DNA of 54,414 bases from Candidatus Aerophobus profundus SCGC AAA252-L23 (GCA_000402295.1 AQRW01000183.1:1-54414); one strand, 5' to 3'. Shown: positions 8,933 to 17,946, numbered from the stretch's first letter. Translations and numbers: made by a program. The notes: a model not told the origin generated them from the letters alone.

Positions 8933-9205
8933 TTACTGAACTTTCCCCCTTAGGTTCTTCCCGGGTTTAAAACTGGGTACTTTCTTGGCCGGAATACTTA
9001 ATGCTTCTCCTGTCTGGGGATTCCTCCCATTTCTTTCTTTTCTCTCCATCACCTGAAAAGTGCCAAAGTCTACTAAGGTGAGTTTTTCTCCTCTGGCCAG
9101 GCAGTCAGCTATTGCCAAAATGACAGCATCAATTGCTTTCCTGGATGCCTTCTTTTCTAGTCCTGTCTGGCCAGCTACTTCTGCTACTAATTCTTGCTTG
9201 TTCAC
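8933..9205 (-). CDS. hup: HU-family DNA-binding protein
   Basis: Ninety residues, the standard HU/IHF length. The start MNKQELVAEVAGQTGL, the body (LTLVDFGTFQV) and the GRNPQTGEALSIPA arm before PSFKPGKNLR are diagnostic. It binds and bends DNA as a dimer and packs the nucleoid. Translation starts at GTG 9205 with AGGAGGAG just upstream. Confidence 0.93.
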   Translation of the reverse strand: MNKQELVAEVAGQTGLEKKASRKAIDAVILAIADCLARGEKLTLVDFGTFQVMERKERNGRNPQTGEALSIPAKKVPSFKPGKNLRGKVQ

Positions 9206-9617
9206 TTTCTCCTCCTCTTTAGGTAGTCTGTTTCCCGAATAACCCTAGCCTAACGGAAGACGAGCGGGTGCCAAGAACGGTCTCATAAGAAGAGGTAAAC
9301 TCTCTCACACAGTTAATAGGACAATTTCTGCAACCGCACATTCGGCCGAAAAGTCCCATAAGGAAACGGGAAGATCACGTCTCTTTACAGGATGGAATGC
9401 TGATAAAATGCGGATTTTCACTCGGAGGTTTTTGATAAATGACGTCTTTTTGTGTAGTAACAAGAAGGTGACAATGTACAGAAAAAAAAGGACTTGACTC
9501 CGCTTTCCTAGAGGGTCTAACCTTTTCTCTGAAACAGATTTAAGTTGAGCTTCCATTATTTTGGTTGCAATTAGGAATCCGGATTCCTTCTCATGATAAC
9601 CCTTTTCATTTTAGAAA
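9206..9617. other. Intergenic region between hup and pgi
   Basis: About 410 nt without a believable gene. It must hold the minus-strand promoter of hup. A weak frame at 9305-9556 is Lys/Leu/Phe-rich and lacks a ribosome site. Confidence 0.4.
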
Positions 9618-11255
9618 TCAGAGACTGGCACTTTTCATCATTGCCCATCCGGCGGGATCTTTTTCAGCACCCGAATAGTCTGCATCCGCAGCTTTTGCCT
9701 TGAAATGATCAATAAATTGATTTGCCAATCGTTTCCCGAACTGTACACCCTCTTGGTCAAAGGAATTAATATTCCAGATGAATCCTTGAAATGCAACTTT
9801 GTTTTCGTAATATGCCAAAAGCGCTCCCATGGAGAAAGCTGTCAACTTATCGGCCATGAGTATAGAGCTTGGACGATTTCCCGGAAACACTTTGTTGGGG
9901 TTATCATCGTCCTTCCCTGTGGCAAGCGCTGTGGATTGAGCAAGGAGGTTCGCAAGGAGCTTCTCTTGTGAAGTGGTTCCGTTGAGTCTAAGATCGATAC
10001 CTAGGTGGCTTTGACGGAAACCAATGAATTCAATGGGAATGATGATGTTACTTTGGTGAATTAACTGATAAAAAGCATGCTGTCCATTGGTTCCGGGTTC
10101 TCCCCAGACTACAGGACCGGTCGCATATTCAATAACTTCTCCCTGTCGGTTGATACGTTTCCCGTTACTTTCCATATCGAGTTGTTGTAAGTGCGCTACA
10201 AAACGGGTCAGCGCCTGGCTATAGGGCAAAATCGCCAGCGTATCATAGTTCAGAAAATTGCGATTCCAAATGCCCAGAAGCGCGTTTAGTAACGCAATGT
10301 TCTCGTGAACACTTCTTTCTAACGCATTCAAGTCCATTGCCCGGGCCCCACGTAGAATTTCCATAAAACAGCCATAACCAAGTCCAAATCCAAGGGCAAC
10401 GCCACCCACCATGGATGTGGCACTAAAACGGCCGCCGATGTAATCATACATGTGGAAAGTGCAAAGATATTTTTCTGGGTTGTCCATAGGGCTATTTTCT
10501 CCGGTAACGGCGATGAAATGTTTCTTGAGATCCAGGCCAGCTTTGGCAAATCTATCCGCGACGAGCTTTTCATTTGTTAAGGTTTCCAAGGTGGCGCCAC
10601 TTTTTGAAACGACGATGACGAGAGTTCTGAAAAGATTAAGCTCTTTGAGAACCCTAGCCGTGTCGTCAGGGTCGACGTTTGATACGAAATGCACCCTACC
10701 CTCATTATACCCATGATCCTGCAAAGCAAGATACAGAGCTCGTGGACCCAAATCCGAACCGCCAATGCCAATCTGGATCATATCGGTAAAGGATTCCCCT
10801 TGCTCATTCTTGATTATTCCGTTGTGAAGTCCATCAAGAAATTTCTTCAATTTCTCCAGTTGGACTTTGGCTTCTTTGACAGCATCTGCTTGTCTACTAT
10901 CGTATTTACATGGCAAATCGTCAAAGACATTGCGACTAGCTGTATGTAGAACTTGCCGATTCTCGGATTCATAACCTTTGATATGATTCATTATTTCGCC
11001 ACTCATCATCATGATATACTGGTCTACCGCGTGAGTTTCATCAGCCAACTGCTGGAGTATTGTTAATGTTTCATCTGTAATCTGCTGGGTGGCATACAGA
11101 AAATCAAAGCAAACTGCAGACGATTTCATCGCCCTCATCCTTTTGGGGGACAGAGCGTTTGGAGCAGTCAGGTCAAACGGATTCTCGGAGAGCATTTTGA
11201 GTTTTACGTAAGCTCCCATCTCTTGTGGATTGATCCTAGTAAGTTTCTCATTCAT
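9618..11255 (-). CDS. pgi: Glucose-6-phosphate isomerase
   Basis: A 545-residue cytosolic enzyme interconverting glucose-6-phosphate and fructose-6-phosphate in glycolysis and gluconeogenesis. Signatures seen are IGIGGSDLGPRALY, the sugar-isomerase segment VSKSGATLET, the catalytic Glu region GEPGTNGQHAFYQLIHQ and the C-terminal NINSFDQEGVQFGK with its lysine. The length is normal for the long bacterial type. I start at ATG 11255 (MNEKLTRIN), which has AAGGAG upstream, instead of a frame 11 codons longer. It is a single gene flanked by a transposase remnant. Confidence 0.93.
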   Translation of the reverse strand: MNEKLTRINPQEMGAYVKLKMLSENPFDLTAPNALSPKRMRAMKSSAVCFDFLYATQQITDETLTILQQLADETHAVDQYIMMMSGEIMNHIKGYESENRQVLHTASRNVFDDLPCKYDSRQADAVKEAKVQLEKLKKFLDGLHNGIIKNEQGESFTDMIQIGIGGSDLGPRALYLALQDHGYNEGRVHFVSNVDPDDTARVLKELNLFRTLVIVVSKSGATLETLTNEKLVADRFAKAGLDLKKHFIAVTGENSPMDNPEKYLCTFHMYDYIGGRFSATSMVGGVALGFGLGYGCFMEILRGARAMDLNALERSVHENIALLNALLGIWNRNFLNYDTLAILPYSQALTRFVAHLQQLDMESNGKRINRQGEVIEYATGPVVWGEPGTNGQHAFYQLIHQSNIIIPIEFIGFRQSHLGIDLRLNGTTSQEKLLANLLAQSTALATGKDDDNPNKVFPGNRPSSILMADKLTAFSMGALLAYYENKVAFQGFIWNINSFDQEGVQFGKRLANQFIDHFKAKAADADYSGAEKDPAGWAMMKSASL

Positions 11256-11384
11256 AATATCATTACTCCTTCGCTGTGTAATATTCAATCACCACCCTGG
11301 ATACCAATTATCTGGCGAAAGTTTACTACGCTAAATTTGGAAACTTTGAACTGTATTAGGTTCCAGAAGATTTTTGTGTATATA

Positions 11385-12164
11385 CTAAACGGTGATTTTT
11401 TCTACTATGTCAAATAGCTTTTTCTCAGTCTCATCCATCTCTTCAAGTTGGAGAGCAACCCGGGGTCGGCCTCTTTTTCCGGTGAAGAATATGGTGGTTG
11501 ACTCTCTTATGTTTTCTAAATGATAGAGAATATCCTCCAGACTCATCTTCATCCCGGCATCAAAGATTCTTTTCCTTAATCCCTCAGCTAATAATAGTCC
11601 CAATAGACAGATAAAAGTATGCACCTTTATCTTCTGATCGGTCCAGTGAAACTGAGGTCTTACCGCCAGATAATACGGATTCTTGAGGTGCCGGAACAGC
11701 TTCTCAATCCTTCCTTGTCCGTGATAGGCTTCCATGATTTCGGCATCAGTCCACTCTCCTCGGTTGGTGAAGAGAAGCTTCTTTCCGAAGATATCCTCAA
11801 TGATCCTCTCCTTCTTTCTCTCATCAATCTGGTAGTCTATGTCAAATCCACTTCTCCTTCCTTGATTCTCATGTATGGTGACCCTGATTACCTTCTTGAT
11901 AAATTGGCCGGAAAGGAGCCTGGTTATTTGCCTTTCTAACCTGTCTCTATTTCTTCTCTTCGCCTTGGGGGAGGCAAGTTTCTCCTTAAGGTCCGCTAAT
12001 GCTAAAGTTTTCTTATTGATGTCTCTGAAAAGGCCTCGGATCTGACCCTCTTTTAGTTTATCGCTTCTCTTAATCAGGATAGTATGCTTGCCTCCCCGAA
12101 TCTTGACTTTCTTGAATCTACTGCTGGTGGCAGGAATACTCTTGTTCCCGATTATTGAACTATC
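11385..12164 (-). pseudogene. IS1634-type transposase, N-terminus missing
   Basis: An open frame of 259 codons runs from a TAA at 12165 to the stop at 11385 but has no start codon in its first half. The C-terminal part EAYHGQGRIEKLFRHLKNP carries the Y..R..E..K signature of IS4-superfamily transposases, and the following IKVHTFICLLGLLLAEGLRK fits IS1634. The upstream half (SRFKKVKIRGGKHTILIKR, then SGFDIDYQIDERKK) matches the middle of such proteins. Complete members have about 500 residues, so roughly the first half is gone. This is a dead insertion-sequence fragment. Confidence 0.7.
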
Positions 12165-12504
12165 TTAAGAAGCGTTTTTATTACATATGTCAAGTAGCAC
12201 CATCTGTTACGAGGTTAGCGGACACGAACTTTTACGAATTATCCCTCAAAAAGAGATACCGGTTGGTAAAATATTTCCATGGCGCATCTATATAAAAAAC
12301 CGGGATTATCCCAGCAACTGATTTCTCTCCACTTTTCGAAGTGACTCGTATTCTCTCTCCACCTCATATTACCGGTCAAGACGATGCCATGGAGTGGCCA
12401 GATTTTGTGACCATATTGTGACTATAACTTGCACAAAACCGTGATAAGTAATGGGAACAATGGGACTGATAAAAAATGCAAAATGCCGATTGGGAGGGAA
12501 AAAC
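12165..12504. other. Intergenic region before the tRNA cluster
   Basis: No coding sequence is visible. The stretch contains a sequence at 12203-12240 that resembles 15836-15872 (see repeat entries) and the DNA immediately 3' of the tRNA-Lys gene, where a terminator would be expected but none is obvious. Confidence 0.35.
12203..12240 (+). repeat. Diverged direct repeat, copy 1
   Basis: The core GTTAGCGGACACGAACTTTT followed by ACGAAT is similar to GTTAAGCGGGCACATGCTTTT plus ACGAGT at 15836-15872. It may be the end of an insertion sequence or a small non-autonomous element. The similarity was judged by eye. Confidence 0.3.
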
Positions 12505-12581
12505 TGGTGGGCTGTACAGGAATCGAACCTGTAACCTACGGATTAAGAGTCCGTTGCTCTGCCAAATTGAGCTAACAGCCC
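12505..12581 (-). tRNA. tRNA-Lys (anticodon CTT)
   Basis: A full cloverleaf on the minus strand: acceptor GGGCTGT/ACAGCCC, D-stem GCTC/GAGC, anticodon stem ACGGA/TCCGT around loop CTCTTAA, T-arm ACAGG-TTCGATT-CCTGT and encoded ACCA. The last gene of a Gly-His-Lys tRNA cluster. Confidence 0.95.
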
Positions 12582-12586
12582 CTGGC

Positions 12587-12664
12587 TGGGGTGAGCGAGG
12601 GGATTCGAACCCCCGACATCTGGAGCCACAGTCCAGTGCTCTAACCAACTGAGCTACGCCCACC
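12587..12664 (-). tRNA. tRNA-His (anticodon GTG)
   Basis: Acceptor GTGGGCG/CGCTCAC with an encoded G-1 opposite C73, the identity element of tRNA-His. The anticodon loop is CTGTGGC and the T-arm GGGGG-TTCGAAT-CCCCT. The CCA end is encoded. It lies 3 nt from the flanking tRNA-Gly and 5 nt from tRNA-Lys. Confidence 0.95.
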
Positions 12665-12667
12665 ATA

Positions 12668-12743
12668 TGGAGCGGGGAACGGGATTCGAACCCGCGACAA
12701 TCGGCTTGGAAGGCCGAAGCTCTACCAACTGAGCTACCCCCGC
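12668..12743 (-). tRNA. tRNA-Gly (anticodon TCC); integration site
   Basis: Acceptor GCGGGGG/TCCCCGC, anticodon loop CTTCCAA, T-arm GCGGG-TTCGAAT-CCCGT and encoded CCA. Its 5' end is only 21 bp from the integrase stop codon, so the natural upstream region has been replaced by the integrated element. A GATAAT-like -10 sequence in the remaining gap could serve the cluster. Thirty-nine bases of its 5' half (12705-12743) recur at 35472-35510 with two differences, which marks it as the attachment site. Confidence 0.95.
12705..12743 (-). repeat. Putative att site (tRNA-Gly 5' half), left copy
   Basis: This 39-nt segment from the anticodon loop to the tRNA 5' end is repeated in the same orientation at 35472-35510 with 37 of 39 bases matching. 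The two copies bracket the integrase-bearing island. The break falls in the anticodon stem-loop, a common crossover site for tyrosine recombinases. Confidence 0.65.
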
Positions 12744-12764
12744 TAATGCCTTATTATCAATTAC

Positions 12765-13805
12765 TTACAGTTCTTCAGTTCTTACTGGTTTTTCTTCCAG
12801 TGTCCAAATAGTGTCCATTCCACTGCACAATCTCTCCACTACCCGCCGCTTATGACCTGGTGAGAGATGAGCATACCGTAAGGTCATGGTAATCGATCGG
12901 TGACCCAAGAGCTCCTGTACTGTCTTCAAATCCGCCCCCGACATCACCAAATGCGAAGCGAAAGTATGCCGCAAATCGTGGAACCTGAAGTTCTTGATTC
13001 CAGCTCGCTTCAGGGCTGACTTGAAGCTCTTGGTGATGTCCCCGTAAGGCCGTCCCTTACGATTACCGAAAGCGTAACTGTCCCCTGTTTTTTCTCGGAG
13101 AAGAAACAAAGTTTGATAAAGAACACTATTTATGGGGACTTCTCGCCTATGTCCCCCCTTAGCTCTTATAATATATATCGTTTTCTGCCCTAAGTCAATA
13201 TCATCCCATTTCAAGTTCAGAATCTCTCGCTTGCGCATTCCTGTATTCAGTGCAGTAATAACTATTGGTCTCAAATGGTCCGGGCACGTTCTTACTAATC
13301 GACTGATTTCATCTTTCTCCAAATAACGCACCCGGCCACTGTCTTCCTGAAACAGCTTGACCTCATTCACTGGATTCCTGTCGGCTTTCCCCCAACTAAT
13401 TGCTTTGTTGTACAAAGCTTTGAGAAACTTCACTTCAATGTTAACGGTCCGAGAAGTAACCTGCCCTACCCGCTCCTTTTTGTAGTTCTCTATATCCAGG
13501 GGTGTAATCTCATGCAGATATTTGTGGGCAAAATAAGGACTGAGATTCTTAATGCATGTCTCATCCCGGGCCCAGGATCGCTTATTCGGTTTGGCATACG
13601 TTTCCAAATAGATCTGGGCCATATCCTTGAAGATCACTCTGGGAGTCTTCCTAATATCGAAGAACTTCCCCTCGGCAACCTGTACCTTCCGTTTCTTGAG
13701 GACCAACTCGGCCTGTCTTTTGTTGGGACCAACCTTCTCTCGTTTCCTTCGGCCGTTGGCATAGTAGTCGATGTACCAGTGTCCATTCTTCTTGAAGACT
13801 CCCAT
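12765..13805 (-). CDS. int: Tyrosine recombinase (integrase)
   Basis: A 346-residue phage/ICE-type integrase. The N-terminal arm-binding region (GHWYIDYYANGRRKRE) is followed by a SAM-like core-binding domain and the catalytic domain. The catalytic residues are visible: Arg in TGMRKREIL, Lys near AKGGHRREV, HDLRH with His and Arg, LLGHRSI with the second His, and the nucleophilic Tyr in TLRYAHLS. It should cut and join DNA at the tRNA-Gly site next door. AGGGG before the ATG supports the start. The excisionase-like gene lies upstream on the same strand. A broken relative lies at 35.3-35.6 kb. Confidence 0.93.
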   Translation of the reverse strand: MGVFKKNGHWYIDYYANGRRKREKVGPNKRQAELVLKKRKVQVAEGKFFDIRKTPRVIFKDMAQIYLETYAKPNKRSWARDETCIKNLSPYFAHKYLHEITPLDIENYKKERVGQVTSRTVNIEVKFLKALYNKAISWGKADRNPVNEVKLFQEDSGRVRYLEKDEISRLVRTCPDHLRPIVITALNTGMRKREILNLKWDDIDLGQKTIYIIRAKGGHRREVPINSVLYQTLFLLREKTGDSYAFGNRKGRPYGDITKSFKSALKRAGIKNFRFHDLRHTFASHLVMSGADLKTVQELLGHRSITMTLRYAHLSPGHKRRVVERLCSGMDTIWTLEEKPVRTEEL

Positions 13806-13853
13806 CTACCCCTCTCTTGCTACTCCAACATCAGGAGAATCTCACGTCCTCAA

Positions 13854-14042
13854 TCAGTACCACTTATCTTCCTTGAAGCTGTTATCCTCAAGCCAGCGCT
13901 GTATTTCACTCAGGCTAAACCTCGTGAGTCTCCCGCACTTCACGTAGGGAATTCTCCTCTGGCTTACCCAACAGTAGAGTGTGTTAACACTCAAACCCAG
14001 TACCCCCGACAGCTCCTTGACACTCATCAGTCTGGCACTCAT
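13854..14042 (-). CDS. Excisionase-like HTH (MerR/Xis) protein
   Basis: A 62-residue helix-turn-helix protein: SVKELSGVLGLSVNTLYCWV, then RIPYVKCGRLTRFSLSEIQRWL. This is the pattern of the HTH_17/excisionase family that directs integrase toward excision or controls element genes. AGGAGG precedes the ATG. It is 48 bp upstream of int on the same strand and divergent from the XRE gene at 14206. Confidence 0.85.
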   Translation of the reverse strand: MSARLMSVKELSGVLGLSVNTLYCWVSQRRIPYVKCGRLTRFSLSEIQRWLEDNSFKEDKWY

Positions 14043-14159
14043 CGTTTCCTCCTTTCGTTTGACAAATTCGTATTCTTTTGTAAGGTAGTATCAGTTTCAT
14101 TTGATTCTCTTGAAAGAGTCATTTTACTTTCTATTTATGTCAGTGTTATTTTATACTAA

Positions 14160-14184
14160 TATAAACAAATGTCAAGTGTTTATA
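14160..14184. promoter_or_regulatory. Candidate repressor operator between xis and XRE gene
   Basis: A perfect inverted repeat TATAAACA-N9-TGTTTATA lies in the AT-rich gap between the divergent excisionase and XRE genes, 21 bp before the XRE start. The position fits autoregulation by the XRE protein. This is inferred from symmetry only. Confidence 0.5.
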
Positions 14185-14205
14185 TAACAACAGAAAGATA
14201 AAGAA

Positions 14206-14565
14206 ATGGAAATTGGGGACAGAATAAGGTTTGAGCGTGAAGAACTGGGATACTCACAAAGACAACTTGCCGGACTATGTGAGATCAGCCCCCAGTACCT
14301 GGGTCAGATCGAAAAGGGCAGAATTCTCCCCCGAGCTGATTTGATAGACAGATTGTCCGGCATACTCGGCGTTACCGCAGACTACCTAATTAGAGGTGGC
14401 AAGAGAAAACTCGCGTCCGGCATTGACCCTACCCTAAAGAAAGCCTTCCAAAAACTCCTGGCCGAAAAGAATTCTAAGAAGAAAATTATAGTCTTGAATT
14501 ATCTGAGATCATTAAATAATAACCTAAAGAAAAGAACGCAAAGAAACAAGCAACAAGACGGTTAG
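14206..14565 (+). CDS. XRE-family transcriptional repressor
   Basis: A 119-residue protein with an N-terminal Cro/C1-type HTH: RIRFEREELGYSQRQLAGLC, then SPQYLGQIEKGRILPRADLI and LSGILGVTADYLI. The C-terminus is lysine- and asparagine-rich. It is the likely switch regulator of the element, reading away from the int-xis pair across an inverted repeat. The nuclease gene follows on the same strand after a 144-bp gap. Confidence 0.88.
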   Translation: MEIGDRIRFEREELGYSQRQLAGLCEISPQYLGQIEKGRILPRADLIDRLSGILGVTADYLIRGGKRKLASGIDPTLKKAFQKLLAEKNSKKKIIVLNYLRSLNNNLKKRTQRNKQQDG

Positions 14566-14568
14566 AAA

Positions 14569-14625
14569 GACCAACGTGGATCCCCTTTCCGGTTCAGTAG
14601 ATTGCGACAGTACATTGGTCCTTTT
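14569..14625 (+). terminator. Weak candidate terminator after the XRE gene
   Basis: GACCAACGT at 14569 can pair with ACATTGGTC at 14612 (one mismatch), followed by CTTTTT. The loop of about 34 nt is long, so the call is tentative. Confidence 0.25.
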
Positions 14626-14709
14626 TCCAAGCAAGGATCTTCATTATCACTGACGCCAAATAACGATTGTCGTTTTTCGTACCACTTCGGAAATCTTTAG
14701 GAGGCAAGG

Positions 14710-15819
14710 ATGGACGCTATAATCTCATGCATTGAAGACCTTAGGATTAAACTGGACAGGCACCGGAAGCACAGCCTCAAGGAGTATCCAACAAGGACAA
14801 TATTCATAGACCCATTGCTGCAGGTCCTTGGCTGGGAGATAAGAGATCCAGACGAAGTAGAACTTGAGTATCCCACCATAGATGGAAAGTCAGTTGACTA
14901 CGCACCCAAAATAAACCGTAAACCTGTTCTATTCATAGAGGCAAAACCATTGAATGACCCACTGACAGATGTGAAATCAATCACCCAAGTAGTCGGTTAT
15001 GCTGCTAATGCCGGTATTGAATGGTGTATTCTTACCAATGGTGTTACATATAAGATCTATCATAGTACAGAAAAGGCAGAGGCCCCTGATAAGTTGCTTT
15101 TTGAAATTTCTCTCGATCCAAAAGAAACCCAGGACATGTCCATCCAACAGGTTACAGAGCGATTTGCCCGTTTCTCACGTGAGGCAATGGCTAAGGGTTT
15201 ACTTGACGAGCTTGGCGAACAAATCTTTACCACAGGAAAAATAAGAAAGGCTTTGGACAAACTCTTCATGGAACCTCCCCGCACACTAATCAAGCTCATA
15301 CGCTCAAAGACTAGAGATGATAGTATCAAACCAACGCAGGTAAAAGACGCCCTCAAAAGACTCTGGGCTCAAACATCAGAAATTGAGGTATCCGCAACTT
15401 CTGGATTTACCGGTCAACCCGTGGTTCTTGATGAAACAAGAGTGAAAGCCAAGGAATATGGTGAGGAGCATCACCTAAAGGGGAAACCTCGAGAGGTTGT
15501 GGAGCTATTTCGAACAATTGACAAGTTCTGTAGAGAATTTGACCCAACCAATGTTCACAGAAAGTATCTTGCTAAGTATGTAAAGTATAGTCATGGCAAG
15601 AACATCTTCTGCTCTGTTCACGTTCAGAAGAATGGGCTGCGTGTTTGGTTAAAGCTGAAATACTCTGACTTAGAGAGTCCTCCTGAATACGCCCGTGATG
15701 TTTCAAACATTGGCCACTGGGGAGTGGGTAATGTTGAGCTGGGAATCGATAATCTGGAGAGATTCCAAAATGCTAAGGCTTTGATACAGAAATCGTTCGA
15801 GGAGAACAGGGCAAAGTGA
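14710..15819 (+). CDS. HSDR_N-type PD-(D/E)xK nuclease with DUF5655
   Basis: A 369-residue protein. Residues about 20-130 form a restriction-endonuclease fold like the N-terminus of type I HsdR: a Glu near the start, VDYAPKINRKPVLFIEAKPL carrying the D...ExK core, then TQVVGYA with the Gln of QxxxY. The C-terminal 100 residues (VHRKYLAKYVKYSHGKN, then GHWGVGNVELGI) match DUF5655. There is no helicase domain, so it is a stand-alone nuclease rather than HsdR. AGGAGG precedes the ATG. Likely an anti-phage effector or an accessory of the island. Confidence 0.75.
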   Translation: MDAIISCIEDLRIKLDRHRKHSLKEYPTRTIFIDPLLQVLGWEIRDPDEVELEYPTIDGKSVDYAPKINRKPVLFIEAKPLNDPLTDVKSITQVVGYAANAGIEWCILTNGVTYKIYHSTEKAEAPDKLLFEISLDPKETQDMSIQQVTERFARFSREAMAKGLLDELGEQIFTTGKIRKALDKLFMEPPRTLIKLIRSKTRDDSIKPTQVKDALKRLWAQTSEIEVSATSGFTGQPVVLDETRVKAKEYGEEHHLKGKPREVVELFRTIDKFCREFDPTNVHRKYLAKYVKYSHGKNIFCSVHVQKNGLRVWLKLKYSDLESPPEYARDVSNIGHWGVGNVELGIDNLERFQNAKALIQKSFEENRAK

Positions 15820-15835
15820 AAACGGTTTTATCTCC

Positions 15836-15872
15836 TCTGTAGCAGAGTTAAGCGGGCACATGCTTTTACGAG
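15836..15872 (+). repeat. Diverged direct repeat, copy 2
   Basis: Resembles 12203-12240 in the same direction, with shared blocks TCTGT, GTTA, GCGG, CAC and CTTTTACGA. It lies immediately after the nuclease gene. A weaker inverted relative lies at 34192-34218. Confidence 0.3.
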
Positions 15873-16035
15873 TCCCGGCAGCTGACAGCGATATTCTTAC
15901 CATTTTGATTTCTACCCTTTTTAAGTTTCTATGGTCACATCTTGATTTCATTTTACTATTTTTCATATAACATTTGAATTTACTGGATGCCAAACCGCAA
16001 GCGTTTTGGCTCCGTGTGATAATACCTGATGTGCC

Positions 16036-17070
16036 TCATTTTACTTTTTCGAGATCAGTTTTTAATACATTAATAATGAAATCTATAGCCTTATAATTGT
16101 AAATGCTAGGAGTTGCAGAAGGAATCACACCAGTTTCTTTATATTCATCTTCTTGTCTCTTATTCCTGAAGTTGTAAGCAGAATAATCTGTGTTGCTTTT
16201 AAGTTGGTTTTCCTTTATCGCAACCCAAACATTTTGATTACTCACTTGTGAAAGGCGCTTCTTAATTTCATTTGCAAGTTCCATCGCAGAAAGTGGATAT
16301 TCCTTTAGCAAATTTTCTTTAATTTTCTTAACCACTTCTACCATATCAACAGGCACAACATCACCAGTAAGCTTAAGAGTAGCTCCTCCCTTTTTCTCTG
16401 CAAATCGACCCTCTTTTATGAATTTCAACTTATTTGCTAAATTTTGATCCAGTACTAGAATTTTCGATTGGTCTATTTCGATTAACGATTTTTCGGTATC
16501 CAAGATAGCAGCGTTTTGTGGACCTGCTCTGCCAATTTTAGACATTAGATTTAACCATTGGGTATTATTTTGCTCAACCCTTCGTACAATTATATTCTCG
16601 AGTTCTGCATACTGGATTTTCTGCGTTCTGCCACCATATCTATAATAGACTTCGCCATTTCTTATTACTTGATTCTTGCCTTCATCCTTTTTTGCAATTA
16701 CTGGTTTGATTTGAGCTTCATGAATATAGAAAACACCGAAATTCTTACCATTATGATCAATAACGGCTTGTTCCCATCGAATATCTGATGAAAATATGTC
16801 AATTAGGAAACCTGTAATTCTTGCAGGCTCAATTCTATCGAATTGAGCCAACGAATTGGAGCTCAAACCAATTGGTATCCGAGGAGAATCCTTGACACCA
16901 AATATTATGTAACCACCTCTATTATTCGCAAATCCAACAAAATCACGAAAGTAGTCTCCTAAACCGGAAAAGTTGAACTGCTCCTTGAATTCCAATTCTT
17001 GACCTTCTCTATGATAGAGATAGTCACCTTCGGTCCTCAGCATTTCAACAATATGCTTTTCATCCATCAT
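16036..17070 (-). CDS. Schlafen/AlbA_2 ATP-binding domain protein
   Basis: A 344-residue protein whose first 180 residues form the AlbA_2 (Schlafen) domain: EGQELEFKEQFN, then DFVGFANNRGGYIIFGVKDS and EVYYRYGGRTQKI. Such domains are tied to transcription control or nucleic acid cleavage and are frequent in defence islands. The C-terminal half (LSAMELANEIKKRLSQVS) looks like a winged-helix or helical DNA-binding part of unknown specificity. It is the last minus-strand gene before the convergent nuclease gene. Confidence 0.75.
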   Translation of the reverse strand: MMDEKHIVEMLRTEGDYLYHREGQELEFKEQFNFSGLGDYFRDFVGFANNRGGYIIFGVKDSPRIPIGLSSNSLAQFDRIEPARITGFLIDIFSSDIRWEQAVIDHNGKNFGVFYIHEAQIKPVIAKKDEGKNQVIRNGEVYYRYGGRTQKIQYAELENIIVRRVEQNNTQWLNLMSKIGRAGPQNAAILDTEKSLIEIDQSKILVLDQNLANKLKFIKEGRFAEKKGGATLKLTGDVVPVDMVEVVKKIKENLLKEYPLSAMELANEIKKRLSQVSNQNVWVAIKENQLKSNTDYSAYNFRNKRQEDEYKETGVIPSATPSIYNYKAIDFIINVLKTDLEKVK

Positions 17071-17124
17071 TAACTCAAATTATTAAAGAATAATGAATTA
17101 ACAAATCAGGCATATAACATGTTA

Positions 17125-17865
17125 TTAGACATCGCCTACCCTGATCTGAGATTCCTCGATGAAATGCATGAATTCCTCTCCCAGCTCGGAAAGTCTCCTT
17201 GCCATACATCCTTGCGTGGTCATCGTCGTATGGAGACCGGGGGTCCTAGTTAGACCATGCGTGTTTACATCTTGCCAAACCTGGTCGTAGAAGGAACGCT
17301 GATTACACAGTTCAGGATATGCGCTCTCCAGAATAGAAGAAAGCCCTCCGATGTAAAGATTGGGGAACTGATGATTATGGAGCTTTGCCCATTTTAGGGG
17401 ATCCTGGAACAGCTTCATCAGGCGAAGGTGCCACACGGTGAAAGTATCAATGAGGTATAGAAAGAACTGCTGACGTGACTCCTCGGGAGGATGGGGTAAC
17501 GCAGAATTAAGAATCGCATTACGGAGGGCGCACCTTTTCCCCTCCTGGCTAGTTCTCATGGCAATTTGGCTGGCGGTGAGTACACAATCAAGGAATACGT
17601 CATTCCCCCTGAGTTCCTCGAGGTCAATTCCGTGATTGTCCTCGAGCGAGCGCAAGGCGTCCCCGACTTGCTTCATCCACTCCTTGCGCCTGAGTTCGAG
17701 AGGAGGTTGGACTATTGCAGAGAACAGCTCAGCGCCGGCACCGCCGACAAGAGGAATCGATGAGATTCCCGCCCTGGCTATCATGTGCACAACGTCTCCT
17801 GGTACAGGTTCGGCGGGTTGATACTTGGCCGTGCCTTGGTCTTTGCCTGACTCTTTCTTACTCAT
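17125..17865 (-). CDS. Unknown defence-island protein with hydrophobic segment
   Basis: A 246-residue protein. After a charged start comes a glycine-rich hydrophobic stretch (ARAGISSIPLVGGAGAELF, about 30-50) and then a mostly helical domain (PPLELRRKEWMKQVGDALR, RCALRNAILNSALP, DTFTVWHLRLMKLF). I recall similar proteins as uncharacterised neighbours of defence genes, often with the same GGxxAELF-PPLExRRxEW order. The hydrophobic hairpin suggests a membrane-acting effector, but that is inference. GAGG lies before the ATG. It sits downstream of NurA with a broken nuclease gene between. Confidence 0.5.
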   Translation of the reverse strand: MSKKESGKDQGTAKYQPAEPVPGDVVHMIARAGISSIPLVGGAGAELFSAIVQPPLELRRKEWMKQVGDALRSLEDNHGIDLEELRGNDVFLDCVLTASQIAMRTSQEGKRCALRNAILNSALPHPPEESRQQFFLYLIDTFTVWHLRLMKLFQDPLKWAKLHNHQFPNLYIGGLSSILESAYPELCNQRSFYDQVWQDVNTHGLTRTPGLHTTMTTQGCMARRLSELGEEFMHFIEESQIRVGDV

Positions 17866-17946
17866 AAGTCCCTCACAAGAAAATGGCGATACCCAACATC
17901 TGAATTAAGTGACGCCAACCGATCGGCGCCCACTTGGGTGAATTTG

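Noticed and set aside
9305..9556. 83-codon minus-strand ORF between hup and pgi
   Set aside because: Composition is not protein-like and there is no ribosome site.
12376..12666. Open reading frame across the tRNA genes
   Set aside because: It runs through tRNA-Lys and tRNA-His, and its protein is the usual GVAQLVRALDCGSRC artefact of translated tRNAs.
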